A stretch of DNA of 64,000 nucleotides from Candidatus Freyarchaeota archaeon (GTDB taxonomy: Archaea > Asgardarchaeota > Jordiarchaeia > Jordiarchaeales > Jordiarchaeaceae): contig JAUQZE010000003.1 of NCBI GenBank assembly GCA_030587365.1, forward strand, positions 62,001 to 126,000. Reading direction: 5' to 3'. The position numbers and the translations under genes are program-made. Position 1 is the first letter of the stretch. Each line of letters starts with the position of its first letter. Below, one piece after another: positions 26,780 to 35,564 of this stretch. The notes under the pieces were generated by a model. That model worked only from the letters and a program-made list of their open reading frames with translations. It had not been told where the DNA came from and did no database searches.

Positions 26780-28195
26780 CTATTCTCTCACCTCTCTGCT
26801 TAACCTGTATTGGTGTAGTTTTGAGAGGGTTCTTGCCGCATCATAGATTGACTGATAAACTGGTAGATTCATATTATGAAACATGCTCCTAATTTTCGCT
26901 TCAAATTCAGGGTAGATGCTTTGGGTAACAGCTATCATTGTAGGTTTGCCTTGCTCCTCCATAATTCTTTTACAGGTTTCACCCAAAATTGTTGTAAACT
27001 TATCGACCACACTTGGGTCTCTGGCCGTGTAGACTTTAAATCCTCCGGGCTGAACCTCAACGATTAGTGAGTGTATATTTTCATCCCGGGATACAATGTT
27101 TAGGGCTTCAGGTAGTATACCAGACTGAAAGGCAAACCAAGCATCCAGAGGATTTCTTACACTTGCCCCAGCTATGGGAATAATCTTTCCAAGCGCCCTC
27201 TGTGTCCCCTCGGAGAAGCTTGGAACAGTCAATCCCACCCTAACACACAAATCTGCATGAATAACAGCAGAACCACCCGAAGTGGTAGCAATGCTTACAC
27301 CTCTCCCCCTTGGCGGAAAAGCATAAAGAAAACCAACAATAACATCCGCCATCTCATCAAAAGTCTCAACCCTCACCGCATTAACCTGCTTAAGCAAACC
27401 CTCCCAAATATTTGCCGAACCCGCAAGAACACCAGTGTGAGAAGCTGCAGCCCTAGCCCCATCCCCCGTTAGCCCACCCTTAAGAATAACTAAGGGTTTT
27501 CGCTTCGAAGCATTTTTCAACGTTTCAAGCAAACCCTCAGTTTTTCTCAAACCCTCAACGTAAGCCCCAATAATACTCGTTTTCCGATCCTCCGCCAGAT
27601 AATCCACAAGCTCCACAAAATCCACATCCAAAGCATTACCGTAACTCACAACCTTACTAAAACGAAACCCACGCGACACACCACTAAAAACAAAGTTCAC
27701 AGCCTGACCCCCACTCTGAGACACAAACGCCACCGAACCCACCTCAGAGGGCAAATCGTGAGAGAAGAACAAGCCGGACTCAGGACAGTAAACCCCCATA
27801 CAATTCGGACCGATAACCCTAATACCATAACGTTTAGCCACCCTCAAAACCTCCTCCTCAAGCTGTTTACCCTCCTCAAGCCCAGTCTCACCGAAACCCG
27901 AAGAATAAATATGAACCACACGGACACCCTTCCTCCCACAATCCTCCAAAGCCTCAGGCACAAATTTTGCCGGAACCGCAAAAATAGCGTAATCCACAGA
28001 ATCAGGAACATCCAAAATGCTAGGATAACACTTCAAACCCAAAACCTCACCAGACCGAGGATTAACAAGGAAAAACCTATCCCTCAACTTTGAAGCAGAA
28101 ATAGGATCTATGTAAAAGCCAGCCTCCTTTGAAGCACCTATAAGCGCAACAGACCCAGGATAAAAAACCACATCAAGACTTCCAACCAAAACCAT
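26780..28195 (-). CDS. ADP-forming acyl-CoA synthetase, alpha-type chain
   Basis: This 471-residue protein has the CoA-binding domain (SVALIGAS), two succinyl-CoA-synthetase-like domains (VRVIGPNCMG and SQSGGQ), and the phosphohistidine in ASHTGVLAGS. It makes ATP from acyl-CoA plus ADP, or runs in reverse. The ATP-grasp beta chain is absent from the window and must be elsewhere. AGGTGG precedes the ATG at 28195. At least three 3' fragments of the same gene lie at 25.1, 33.5 and 37.7 kb. Confidence 0.88.
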   Translation of the reverse strand: MVLVGSLDVVFYPGSVALIGASKEAGFYIDPISASKLRDRFFLVNPRSGEVLGLKCYPSILDVPDSVDYAIFAVPAKFVPEALEDCGRKGVRVVHIYSSGFGETGLEEGKQLEEEVLRVAKRYGIRVIGPNCMGVYCPESGLFFSHDLPSEVGSVAFVSQSGGQAVNFVFSGVSRGFRFSKVVSYGNALDVDFVELVDYLAEDRKTSIIGAYVEGLRKTEGLLETLKNASKRKPLVILKGGLTGDGARAAASHTGVLAGSANIWEGLLKQVNAVRVETFDEMADVIVGFLYAFPPRGRGVSIATTSGGSAVIHADLCVRVGLTVPSFSEGTQRALGKIIPIAGASVRNPLDAWFAFQSGILPEALNIVSRDENIHSLIVEVQPGGFKVYTARDPSVVDKFTTILGETCKRIMEEQGKPTMIAVTQSIYPEFEAKIRSMFHNMNLPVYQSIYDAARTLSKLHQYRLSREVRE

Positions 28196-28450
28196 CCACC
28201 TACACAGTATGCAAGTCAAACCCCCCTCTTCACTATTTCCTTTTTACAAAACCTCCAGCAACACTAGATTCAGACATCGCCATTAGAACCTGACACTTGA
28301 CGATTCGGTCGATATTCCTAAAAAATATTACGGGCATAAAAAGTCTTTGATACAAAAGAGAAGAAGAGCACCCACCAAAAACATATATGGGGACGGATAA
28401 ATTAGGTAATTACTTGTAATGAATCATCCACTAAACAGGAGATGGTAGGT

Positions 28451-29101
28451 GTGGGTTTCAACTTACATAGGTCTTCGTAGGTATGAGTCAACATACCTGT
28501 TGTAGGCAATGTAAGTCTGGGGCTTCACCGCTTCACGTAGCGGCCTCACGGGTTCATCGGTCGCATTCCGCTCCACCCCGGTCTGGACGTACCCACCCAC
28601 AATCGCTGGCTGGATGTCGCCGTCCCGCCGTCATTTTGCGGGGAACGCCCTCCATCTTCAGGCGGTTTTCATTTCATTCAGCGCGCTTCTCTTCGGGTCT
28701 CAAGGGTTCACCCACATCTGAAGAAGCAAGCTAGGTTTATTTTTCGCCTATTTAAACCCCGCTGTTTTTTTGGGGTTGGCGGTGCGGCTTTCGGTTTTAA
28801 CCCTTTTTTTAGGCGGCTCCTGGGGAGGGAGCTGGCGGTGGTGGTGAACGCTTCTTTCTCCGGAGGGAGTCCGGCGAGCCGGGTGGGCTCTTTTGTCTGT
28901 TTTGTTTGTTCGTGTCTATGCGGGTGTTTCCCTTTTCCTTCCTGCTTCTTGTTGTAGTAGCTGCAGTGATTAGTCGCCATGCCTCCGTTCTGTGGGGTTC
29001 CACTTTTTGGAGGAATGCTTCGTGTGCTGTACGATTTTCGCGGCGTGGATGCCGTACACCTTACACCTACTTAAATCTACGGATTCAAAAGCTGTTGTCT
29101 T
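28451..29101. mobile_element. GC-rich 651-base insert splitting a DUF6506 copy
   Basis: The DNA on both sides (28381-28450 and 29102 onward) is continuous in the intact copy at 22208-22601, so this block was inserted between GATGGTAGGT and CGGCG. It is far richer in G and C than its surroundings and has no visible target duplication. No transposase ORF is recognisable. It may be a decayed IS200/IS605-type or other element, or a structured RNA gene. The nature is open; the insertion itself is clear. Confidence 0.6.
28708..28980 (-). CDS. Basic small ORF inside the GC-rich insert
   Basis: A 90-residue frame starts at an ATG that follows GGAGG closely. It is rich in Lys, Arg and Pro with no known motif. 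The composition comes from the GC-rich insert, so it may be chance. I list it only because it has a start, a ribosome site and fills the insert. Confidence 0.2.
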   Translation of the reverse strand: MATNHCSYYNKKQEGKGKHPHRHEQTKQTKEPTRLAGLPPEKEAFTTTASSLPRSRLKKGLKPKAAPPTPKKQRGLNRRKINLACFFRCG

Positions 29102-29424
29102 CGGCGTTTAAAGCACTCTTCCTCGCCCACGCTCCAGATGCGGAGCCGAAGAAGCACAGGTGCGTGATTGAAACAGGCAAGTACAAACTCTTCGCGGTGG
29201 CGGTCAGAAACCAAGAACAAGCAATCGAGGAGTGCAAAAACCACGTCAAAAAAGAGGGCATACAATCAATCCTCCTATGCCCCGGATTCACACATAAAAA
29301 CATTGCAGAGATTCAAGAAGCAGCAGGAGAAAAAGTCGGGGTCTTCGTAGCTAGAGGAGACAGCCCAGGCAACAGGATTGCAATGGAAGTAATGCAAAAA
29401 GAGGGCTGGTTTCCAGTAAAGTAA
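29102..29424 (+). pseudogene. DUF6506-type gene, second copy, 5' end displaced by the insert
   Basis: From the FKALFLAHAPDAE region to QKEGWFPVK the frame is intact and very like the copy at 22269-22601. The original start and ribosome site are 651 bases upstream, on the far side of the insert. Translation could begin within the insert in the same frame (from about 28906), which would add a foreign N terminus. Whether the copy is expressed is unknown. Confidence 0.6.
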
Positions 29425-29461
29425 TAGAAGGCAAAAACCGAATCCAGAGAGGAGACCACTC

Positions 29462-29560
29462 CAAAACTAGGAATACTTCTTCTCAAGTTCGGAAGCTTCC
29501 TTCCACAGGCTGAGATTAAGCTCCACAAATTTTCCCATTTTTCGGTCCGCTCCATAGCAG
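29462..29560 (-). repeat. Tail remnant of the isocitrate lyase / PEP mutase family
   Basis: The reverse strand encodes KFVELNLSLWKEASELEKKYS in one frame, nearly the same as the end of the remnant at 22645-22923. It follows the DUF6506 copy exactly as at 22.6 kb, so both belong to one duplicated block. From 29580 to 29860 I see no further gene. Confidence 0.55.
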
Positions 29561-29867
29561 TACCGTTTCTAGAAATGTGTAATAGGACGGTTCGGGAGAG
29601 TTTGAGAATAAGTGATGAAGGTTGAATATGTAAGTCTACCTCTGACTACATAGTATAAAACCCTCTGAAAACAGACGCCTTCGGTTAGCGAGTGATGGTG
29701 CCTCAAAAAGAATATTTTGCTCGGAGGGTTGGCACAGTTTCCTCAGCCCATATGTTCAAGGTTGACTCCTGTGTTTGGCTTATTCGTGGTGATGGTGTGA
29801 CTTGCTTGTTTCCACATCTCTTTCTGTGTCCAAAATTTTAAAAAGGGGGATGTTAAAAATCTGGTGA

Positions 29868-30479
29868 TTGGATGAAGTGAAAAGGGGAAACGAGGGCTTA
29901 AAAAGATTTATTAAATCAGATTTTAAATCATATTTAGGCGACCTTTATAAAAACACAAAAAGGGCGCAGTCCATGGAGAAGAGTTTTGGTGAAATCGCAG
30001 AGAAGATTGCAAAGTTTTCGCCAAAGAAATGCTATTTAGCATTCCTAGATTGTGATGGCAATTTTCTTTACTCCTCCCTTCCAAAGGAATCAGAGGAAAC
30101 TCTCAAAAAATTGACTAAAGTTTCTTCAGCTTGGGACACAGGTGATTACCAGATTAAAAAATTCGAAAAAAGCAACCTGCTAATCTACAAAGCTTCCCCC
30201 CGCATTATTCTAGCGTTAGAAAGCTATGAAAAAGAAGGACTTCTAATTGTTGCCGCCAAACGCATGGAGGAAAATTATGCCGACCTGTTTAGAAACGTGG
30301 AAGACCAATTTCTAGCCCCAAAAGCAAAAGAAGTGAGCGAGGCGCCCTCAGGAGAACCAAGTCTTGGGCTGGCGCAAGAAAGTTCCCTTATTGAAGAAAC
30401 TGAAAAAATGGCCGAATCAACTCCTGAAGAGAAATCAAGACTAAACGAGGCGAGAAAAAGAATGAAGAGGATGTGGTAA
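29868..30479 (+). CDS. Roadblock/LC7-like protein with charged C-terminal tail
   Basis: This protein of about 200 residues has a central domain of strand-helix pattern (CYLAFLDCDGNFLYSS, then IILALESYEKEGLLIVAAK) like roadblock/LC7 domains, which often regulate small GTPases. The last 60 residues are charged and probably disordered. The start is uncertain among TTG 29868 and GTG 29877. It ends one base before the membrane-protein gene at 30481, so the two are an operon. Confidence 0.55.
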   Translation: MDEVKRGNEGLKRFIKSDFKSYLGDLYKNTKRAQSMEKSFGEIAEKIAKFSPKKCYLAFLDCDGNFLYSSLPKESEETLKKLTKVSSAWDTGDYQIKKFEKSNLLIYKASPRIILALESYEKEGLLIVAAKRMEENYADLFRNVEDQFLAPKAKEVSEAPSGEPSLGLAQESSLIEETEKMAESTPEEKSRLNEARKRMKRMW

Positions 30480-30480
30480 C

Positions 30481-31254
30481 ATGGATCTGTTTCTGTTTCT
30501 CCCGATTAGCGGAATCTACGTTAGTATGGTAATAGCAGTCTTTGCGGTTCTCATTGCAATCATCGCCTACCTGGTGAAGGTTTACAGGGAAAGAAGGGAA
30601 AAAACAACCTTTGCCCTACTAGCTTTCTTCTTAACGTACGGTTTACTACGCTTTTATGAAGGTTTAGGAGAACCCCGCGTCATTCTAACACAATGGATAA
30701 TAGAAATCAACCTAGGCATAATATTAGCAGCAACGACACTCATGATACCCATTGCCATAATGGGAATCAAAAAGCTCTACTTCTTTCCACCACTAGTTGC
30801 AACAGCTTTGTTAACAGTAAACACGATAACATCACTCTCCAGAGACACCATGGTGTACCTCGTGAACTTCATCTTTTACCTTACAGGATATAATCTATGG
30901 TACCCTCTACTTGACTGGATAAATATCCGATGGGTTCGTAACGATTACCTCGCAGCGATTGTTAATCCCGTTGATGCCCTACTCATTCCCGACACGTCCT
31001 ATCTCTATCTGCTAATTTCGGGTTTACTCCTAGCCCTACCCGCAATAATACTGTTTTCGTACATAGCTTGGAGAGAAAAAGATGGAAAATCCCTAGCCTT
31101 TGCCCTAGGACTGGTAATCATCTTCATCGGGGGCGTAGTCTCAGAGACTAACGCACTAATATACATAACGTTCGAACTAGTCGGAATAAGCATCATAGGC
31201 GCAGGGATAACTGGATTAATCGACAAATACGTGCTCAAAAAAACAGGAACATAA
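30481..31254 (+). CDS. Multi-pass membrane protein, about seven segments
   Basis: This 257-residue protein has about seven hydrophobic segments, starting with SMVIAVFAVLIAIIAYLV and ending near ISIIGAGITGLI. Loops are short; the first cytoplasmic loop is basic (KVYRERREK). No transport motif is visible. Coupling to the roadblock-like gene suggests a membrane partner for that protein. The family is not recognised. Confidence 0.7.
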   Translation: MDLFLFLPISGIYVSMVIAVFAVLIAIIAYLVKVYRERREKTTFALLAFFLTYGLLRFYEGLGEPRVILTQWIIEINLGIILAATTLMIPIAIMGIKKLYFFPPLVATALLTVNTITSLSRDTMVYLVNFIFYLTGYNLWYPLLDWINIRWVRNDYLAAIVNPVDALLIPDTSYLYLLISGLLLALPAIILFSYIAWREKDGKSLAFALGLVIIFIGGVVSETNALIYITFELVGISIIGAGITGLIDKYVLKKTGT

Positions 31255-31632
31255 CAATTAATATCCATAACCAAGTGCTCCTAAACTATCAATTATCACT
31301 TAAAGGAGCACTACCAACTATTTTTTTAGATTCTGATACCAAATACTGTTGATAGGTTTGAAACAAACTTGTAAAAAGATAAGCGTAATAATATCTACTT
31401 AACCAACTTATTATGCTAACTCAGCCTTCACTCTCAATAGTACCTATCTAAAAGTCTTATATAATAGCATTTCCCTGTGGAAGTTGCGAGTTTCATATCA
31501 AGTAAACGTGTTGAAATCATAAGCATGAAGCTATAACGAAAAAATTGTAAACTAAACTAGGCATATTTTTTCTCAAGATTCAAAGTCAGCCTCGCATTAA
31601 CAAAGCTTTTAGAAAAAAAGAAGGCGTAAAAA
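31255..31632. other. Intergenic with a short tail repeat
   Basis: The only thing of note is at about 31555-31592, where AACTAGGCATATTTTTTCTC and AAGATTCAAAG match the dispersed tail repeat of the isocitrate lyase family. The rest is AT-rich with no gene. Confidence 0.35.
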
Positions 31633-32181
31633 GTGAAAAAAATATACACAACCGGACCATTCGGAGAATCCTACAGGATAGCCATCACCGACGAATTCTT
31701 GGAACGATGCTTGCAGTTAAGAGAAGTTGTACGGCAACTAGACTTGAAAGATGATGAATATGCTGAAATAACCAAAAAGGTATCCGCAGCCTATCCCCCA
31801 CCCGACGTGTGGGAGTACAGACCAGTATACGCCAAAATTAGAGCCGAAGTAATCACACTGGCTTGCTCCTGGGAAGAAGGATGGGAAACCATCACAAACG
31901 AGTTAGACTACAGTTCAGACGACAAAACACCAAAAGATGAGGAATTACCATACGTAAGCTTGGAAAAACTACCAGACGTGTGGTTCCAGGAAAGCTTTTT
32001 GTGGAATTTTGCTGAAGAAGATTCCGGATGGAAAATACTCCTCGATGAAAAAACAAAACACCTCACACGTGAGGAAATTAAAAAATTACTCATAGACGAG
32101 GAAGATATGCCCACATTCGAAGCCAAGCTACAAGAACACAAAAAGCAATCAGAAAAAGAAAAGAAAAAGACGACTGAATGA
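31633..32181 (+). CDS. Hypothetical acidic protein, 182 residues
   Basis: It begins from GTG with KKIYTTGPFGESYRIAITDE and is rich in Glu, Asp, Trp and Lys. The tail (KKQSEKEKKKTTE) is a charged helix. There is no catalytic motif I know and no signal or membrane segment. A weak ribosome site precedes the GTG. It is followed by a small coiled-coil gene on the same strand. Confidence 0.5.
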   Translation: MKKIYTTGPFGESYRIAITDEFLERCLQLREVVRQLDLKDDEYAEITKKVSAAYPPPDVWEYRPVYAKIRAEVITLACSWEEGWETITNELDYSSDDKTPKDEELPYVSLEKLPDVWFQESFLWNFAEEDSGWKILLDEKTKHLTREEIKKLLIDEEDMPTFEAKLQEHKKQSEKEKKKTTE

Positions 32182-32272
32182 ATCACGAAAAACCATAAAG
32201 AAAACAGGCACGGTTAAAACAAAATGTAGAAGTAAGAGAAATAATTAATAATTGTCTTCCATATTTCAAACT

Positions 32273-32473
32273 ATGAACATTGAAGCTGAACTGAGAGAAA
32301 TAAGAAAAAACATAATTGAAATATCAAAAAAGCTCAATGAGCTCCTCTACGAAATAGAGAAACGCAAAACTGGGACGGAAATAGTTGAAAAAACACCCAG
32401 AGCATCAATGTTTGCCTCCAATACCAAACTTACATCATTCACCGAAGAAGACAAAGCAAAATTCCATGAATAG
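32273..32473 (+). CDS. Small coiled-coil protein, copy A
   Basis: This 66-residue protein opens MNIEAELREIRKNIIEISKK, a clear amphipathic coiled coil, and ends in PRASMFASNTKL and a charged tail. It resembles short antitoxins in size and shape, but I cannot name the family. A near-identical copy lies at 35631-35831, and about 90 bases upstream and 50 downstream are shared. Confidence 0.55.
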   Translation: MNIEAELREIRKNIIEISKKLNELLYEIEKRKTGTEIVEKTPRASMFASNTKLTSFTEEDKAKFHE

Positions 32474-32555
32474 CGGGATGACAAATACATGGGACAAGAC
32501 TCTCAAATATTTGATATAAATTACTTCATAAATTCGTACATATCCACAAGAAATT

Positions 32556-32798
32556 TCATGGCTTCACCAGAATTACCCTTTCTGTAGTCGCCCAAGCAGC
32601 GAATTCCAGAGCCTGTTTTATATCTTCTTCTTCAAGTTCTGGATAATTCTCAATTATTTCTTTGAAATTCTTCCCTGAGGCAACCATACGAATAATGAGT
32701 GATACTGGTATTCTCAGTCCTCTAATACAGGGTTGCCCACACATCACATTAGGGTCTATTGTAACCCTGTCAAATCCCACGCCTTCGTCTTTAGACAT
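32556..32798 (-). CDS. DUF433 family protein (antitoxin-like)
   Basis: This 80-residue protein has the DUF433 pattern: IDPNVMCGQPCIRGLRIPVS, then a helix-turn-helix-like ENYPELEEEDIKQALEFAAW. DUF433 proteins are commonly antitoxins of PIN-type toxins. No toxin gene is next to it; the RelE-type pair upstream is a different family, so it may be an orphan. GGTG lies before the ATG at 32798. Confidence 0.82.
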   Translation of the reverse strand: MSKDEGVGFDRVTIDPNVMCGQPCIRGLRIPVSLIIRMVASGKNFKEIIENYPELEEEDIKQALEFAAWATTERVILVKP

Positions 32799-32864
32799 TA
32801 ACACCGCCTCAAACGCAGAGTTTATATTAGAATATTCGTTTTACCCATTCTAACTTCTCGGGAA

Positions 32865-33125
32865 TCACTCGTAAACCCTTGACCTCTTATCAATGTTTAC
32901 TATTAATATTACCTTCTCATCCGGATAAACCTCATACAGAATTCTATAATCACCAACCCTTACTCTGAACAGTTTTTCCTTTCTTCCAAGTACTCTCAGC
33001 ACACCCGGAGGAAACGGATTATCAGCCAATTCTTCTATTTTGGTTATTAAGCGAGTATAAACATTCTTAGGAAGTTTTCTGAAAAATTTGTAAGCTCTAG
33101 TACTCAAATGAATCTCAAAGCTCAC
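32865..33125 (-). CDS. RelE/ParE-type toxin
   Basis: This 86-residue protein begins SFEIHLSTRAYKFFRKLPKN and has LFRVRVGDYRILYEV and VNIDKRSRVYE, the standard RelE core with basic residues for mRNA cleavage. It overlaps the gene upstream, its likely antitoxin, by 11 bases. A decayed copy is at 24805-25047. Confidence 0.88.
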   Translation of the reverse strand: MSFEIHLSTRAYKFFRKLPKNVYTRLITKIEELADNPFPPGVLRVLGRKEKLFRVRVGDYRILYEVYPDEKVILIVNIDKRSRVYE

Positions 33126-33324
33126 CTAGCTCCCTCTTTAAATCCTCAAGTTTCTTAGTCTTCCCCTCCCTAAACTCACCCTCCGCCTCCTTTAACACAA
33201 GTGCCTCCTCATCCGTCAAGAGACTATCCACTTCCACCATATGCTCCTTTATGTAGGCGAGATCCCTTCTTATCTCCTCCAACTCCTTAAGTATCAAAGC
33301 AAACTCATCTTTCGATTCCGTCAT
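33115..33324 (-). CDS. Antitoxin of the RelE pair
   Basis: This 69-residue charged protein has a coiled N-terminal half (LILKELEEIRRDLAYIKEHM) and a C-terminal helix that should bind the toxin. The overlap with relE-type toxin supports the pairing. A frameshifted copy lies at 61345-61535 with no toxin beside it. Confidence 0.75.
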   Translation of the reverse strand: MTESKDEFALILKELEEIRRDLAYIKEHMVEVDSLLTDEEALVLKEAEGEFREGKTKKLEDLKRELGEL

Positions 33325-33484
33325 TCAACAACCCTCTACCAATCAATTGTACACTTGTTTCCCTATAAATCTTATTTTCACCTATTCCCACAAGAAAACT
33401 CCACGCCCAAGCTTAGATGAATCATGCTCAGCTTAAAACTTTCCCCACCAAAAAGTAAGATACAAAAATAAAGTTAAACGTGCT

Positions 33485-33570
33485 TACTTTCAAAATCAGA
33501 AACCATATCTATTCCCTATCCCTACTCAACCGGAATGAGTTTTGATATTTATAAAGTTTTGAAAGTATTT
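33485..33570 (-). pseudogene. Short 3' scrap of the acyl-CoA synthetase alpha gene
   Basis: AAATCAGAAACC, CTATTCCCTATCC and TTTTGATATTTATAAAG match, in order, the 3' ends at 37730-37770 and 26765-26825. Only the last 20 or so codons and their downstream DNA remain. It follows the RelE pair, the same order as in the decayed block at 24.8-25.4 kb. Confidence 0.4.
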
Positions 33571-33651
33571 GAATTTCTCCAATAACATGGAAAGCGTTTA
33601 ACGTTTAATAGATAAAAAAAGAAAAAGTAGGGAATTTTAAATTTGGGTGGA

Positions 33652-35448
33652 TCATTTTACTGCCCTATGCCCGCGTGCGGACTCAAACACGGGTTCAAGC
33701 ATTTTCACTTCCTCTGGTGATAAGTATATGTTTCCTCCGGAAATCCAGGTGCCAACAACGTTTCCCTTCGTAATTGGCAGAAGCAAATGAGATGGGTAAT
33801 CTGCGTAATGGTACACCGTCACCGTCTTGGGCGTTTGGCTCCAAAGATGAGGAGTGAACATTAAATCTATAGTGCTCTTCGGTTCCTCATCGTCTACACC
33901 GCTTATCTTAAGTCCGATCCGGTGGCCCGCCTTGAAAAGGTTGCACGTAGGGATGACCTCAATGTTGAACTCGTAAATTTCACCCGGTTTTAGAGGCTGC
34001 GGATCAGTATGGGGGTGGAAAGGCTGCCACGGTTTAGACCGTTTGGGATCCACCTCCCGATGCGAGCCCTTAAGCCAACCCCTAGTGAGTAGAGTTTCTT
34101 TTCCCTCCGGATCCACATCCCACAGGCTGATGAAGAAGTTCAAATCGGACGCAGTGCAGGAGGCAAAGAGGTTCAACGCTATGGGACCAACGACCTCAGT
34201 AGGTTCCACCAGAGGCGGGGAATAGTACTTCAGACTACCGCGTTTGTTCGGAGAATCCTCGAAAGAAGCGCTGCTCTCATCGGGCCAGGGCTCCATCTCG
34301 CACAAAACACCGTCGCGGTGCAGGTAGAAGGGAATCCAGATCGTACCGGGTATAGGCCAATCATTCGCAGTCTTCCATTCATTTGCCCCAGTGACGAAAA
34401 CCCTAACCGGCGGCACCTCCATGATACCGGTGTCCATTCCTTTGAGCCAGTAATCAAACCACCGCAACATCTCATAATGAAACTGGTAAAACGGCCGATC
34501 CGCTTCCCCCCAAGGCCCACCAATAACCATCTTCTTAGGCGCCACCTTTAGATTAGCCCAACTACGAAACGCCCCAGGCAGGTGCAATGAAAGCATCGAA
34601 TAATCCGAAGCAATATAAGTGGGTATCCTAACGGTATCGTAATTTACACTACGCTCCCTCCAGAACGGACTATCCGTAGGATGAAAAACGCCGTCCAGAA
34701 TAACTCCATTAGGAATCTTGTCAGGATTTTTCAAAGCCTCCACAAGTCCAGGTTTGTCACTAATATCCTTATCCCGCAGTAATCGCGCGACCGCTTGTTT
34801 AAACGCATCATCCCCCAGTTCCCCCCGAGTTATGTTGGCTTCCGTGTGAACAACAAGATTTGTAGAAGACCAAACAATGATAAACACCGCATTCAAGATT
34901 CCGCCGTGATAAGTCGCATCTCTATACAAATCCGACAGACCGTGAATGGGAGCAATAGCCTTAAGATGCGGCGGCTGCAAAGCAGCAGTCAAAAGTTGAT
35001 TAATGGCAAAGTAAGAAATACCCATCATACCCACATTCCCACTACACCACGGCTGACCAGCAGCCCACTCCACAAGCTCATAATTATCCCTAATCTCCCT
35101 AGGCGAAAAAAGATCAAATTTCCCACCCGACTTCCCCGACCCACGCACAGAACCAATAATATGCACATAACCTCGACGCACAAAAAAATCGGTGGGACCC
35201 GCCTCCAAAATAGCATTAGGAAAATTAAGAACAAGAGACTTCCCCATAGCAGCAGGCCAAACACGCTCCGACTGAGCTTCCTTCGAGTAAGGAGACATCG
35301 ACAACAAAGCCGGAAACCTACCCTCCGCATCCGGGCGAAACACATCCACGCTTACCTCAACACCATCACTCATAGCAACACGTAAGTCCCGCTCCACGAT
35401 GATATTATACTGTCTATCCGAAACTTCCCACTCTCTACTTAATTTCAT
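33652..35448 (-). CDS. CocE/NonD family hydrolase (X-Pro dipeptidyl-peptidase-like)
   Basis: This 598-residue alpha/beta hydrolase has SVRGSGKSGG, the nucleophile Ser in GMMGISYFA, a Trp-rich cap, and a C-terminal jelly roll (PGEIYEFNIEVIPTCNLFKA and GHRIGLKISG). Members cleave esters or amides. There is no signal peptide, so it is probably cytoplasmic. A good GGAGGG lies before the ATG. Codon choice shows more GC at third positions than the island genes to its right. Confidence 0.9.
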   Translation of the reverse strand: MKLSREWEVSDRQYNIIVERDLRVAMSDGVEVSVDVFRPDAEGRFPALLSMSPYSKEAQSERVWPAAMGKSLVLNFPNAILEAGPTDFFVRRGYVHIIGSVRGSGKSGGKFDLFSPREIRDNYELVEWAAGQPWCSGNVGMMGISYFAINQLLTAALQPPHLKAIAPIHGLSDLYRDATYHGGILNAVFIIVWSSTNLVVHTEANITRGELGDDAFKQAVARLLRDKDISDKPGLVEALKNPDKIPNGVILDGVFHPTDSPFWRERSVNYDTVRIPTYIASDYSMLSLHLPGAFRSWANLKVAPKKMVIGGPWGEADRPFYQFHYEMLRWFDYWLKGMDTGIMEVPPVRVFVTGANEWKTANDWPIPGTIWIPFYLHRDGVLCEMEPWPDESSASFEDSPNKRGSLKYYSPPLVEPTEVVGPIALNLFASCTASDLNFFISLWDVDPEGKETLLTRGWLKGSHREVDPKRSKPWQPFHPHTDPQPLKPGEIYEFNIEVIPTCNLFKAGHRIGLKISGVDDEEPKSTIDLMFTPHLWSQTPKTVTVYHYADYPSHLLLPITKGNVVGTWISGGNIYLSPEEVKMLEPVFESARGHRAVK

Positions 35449-35564
35449 CTTTCAACCCTCCGATTTTATTCATGCAAAAAATAGTTTAAATTTTAACCCT
35501 CCACAACCTATTTAAATTTTACTAAATTCCATCGCATACAGTGAACCCTTTAGGATAACAAAAC

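Noticed and set aside
29605..29680. GTGATGA followed by two CTGA boxes, like a C/D-box RNA
   Set aside because: The inner C' box is missing and the spacing between boxes does not fit; it is likely chance.
34795..35385. 196-codon + strand frame rich in Arg, His and Asn
   Set aside because: It is the antisense of the CocE-type hydrolase gene; composition follows from that gene's codons.
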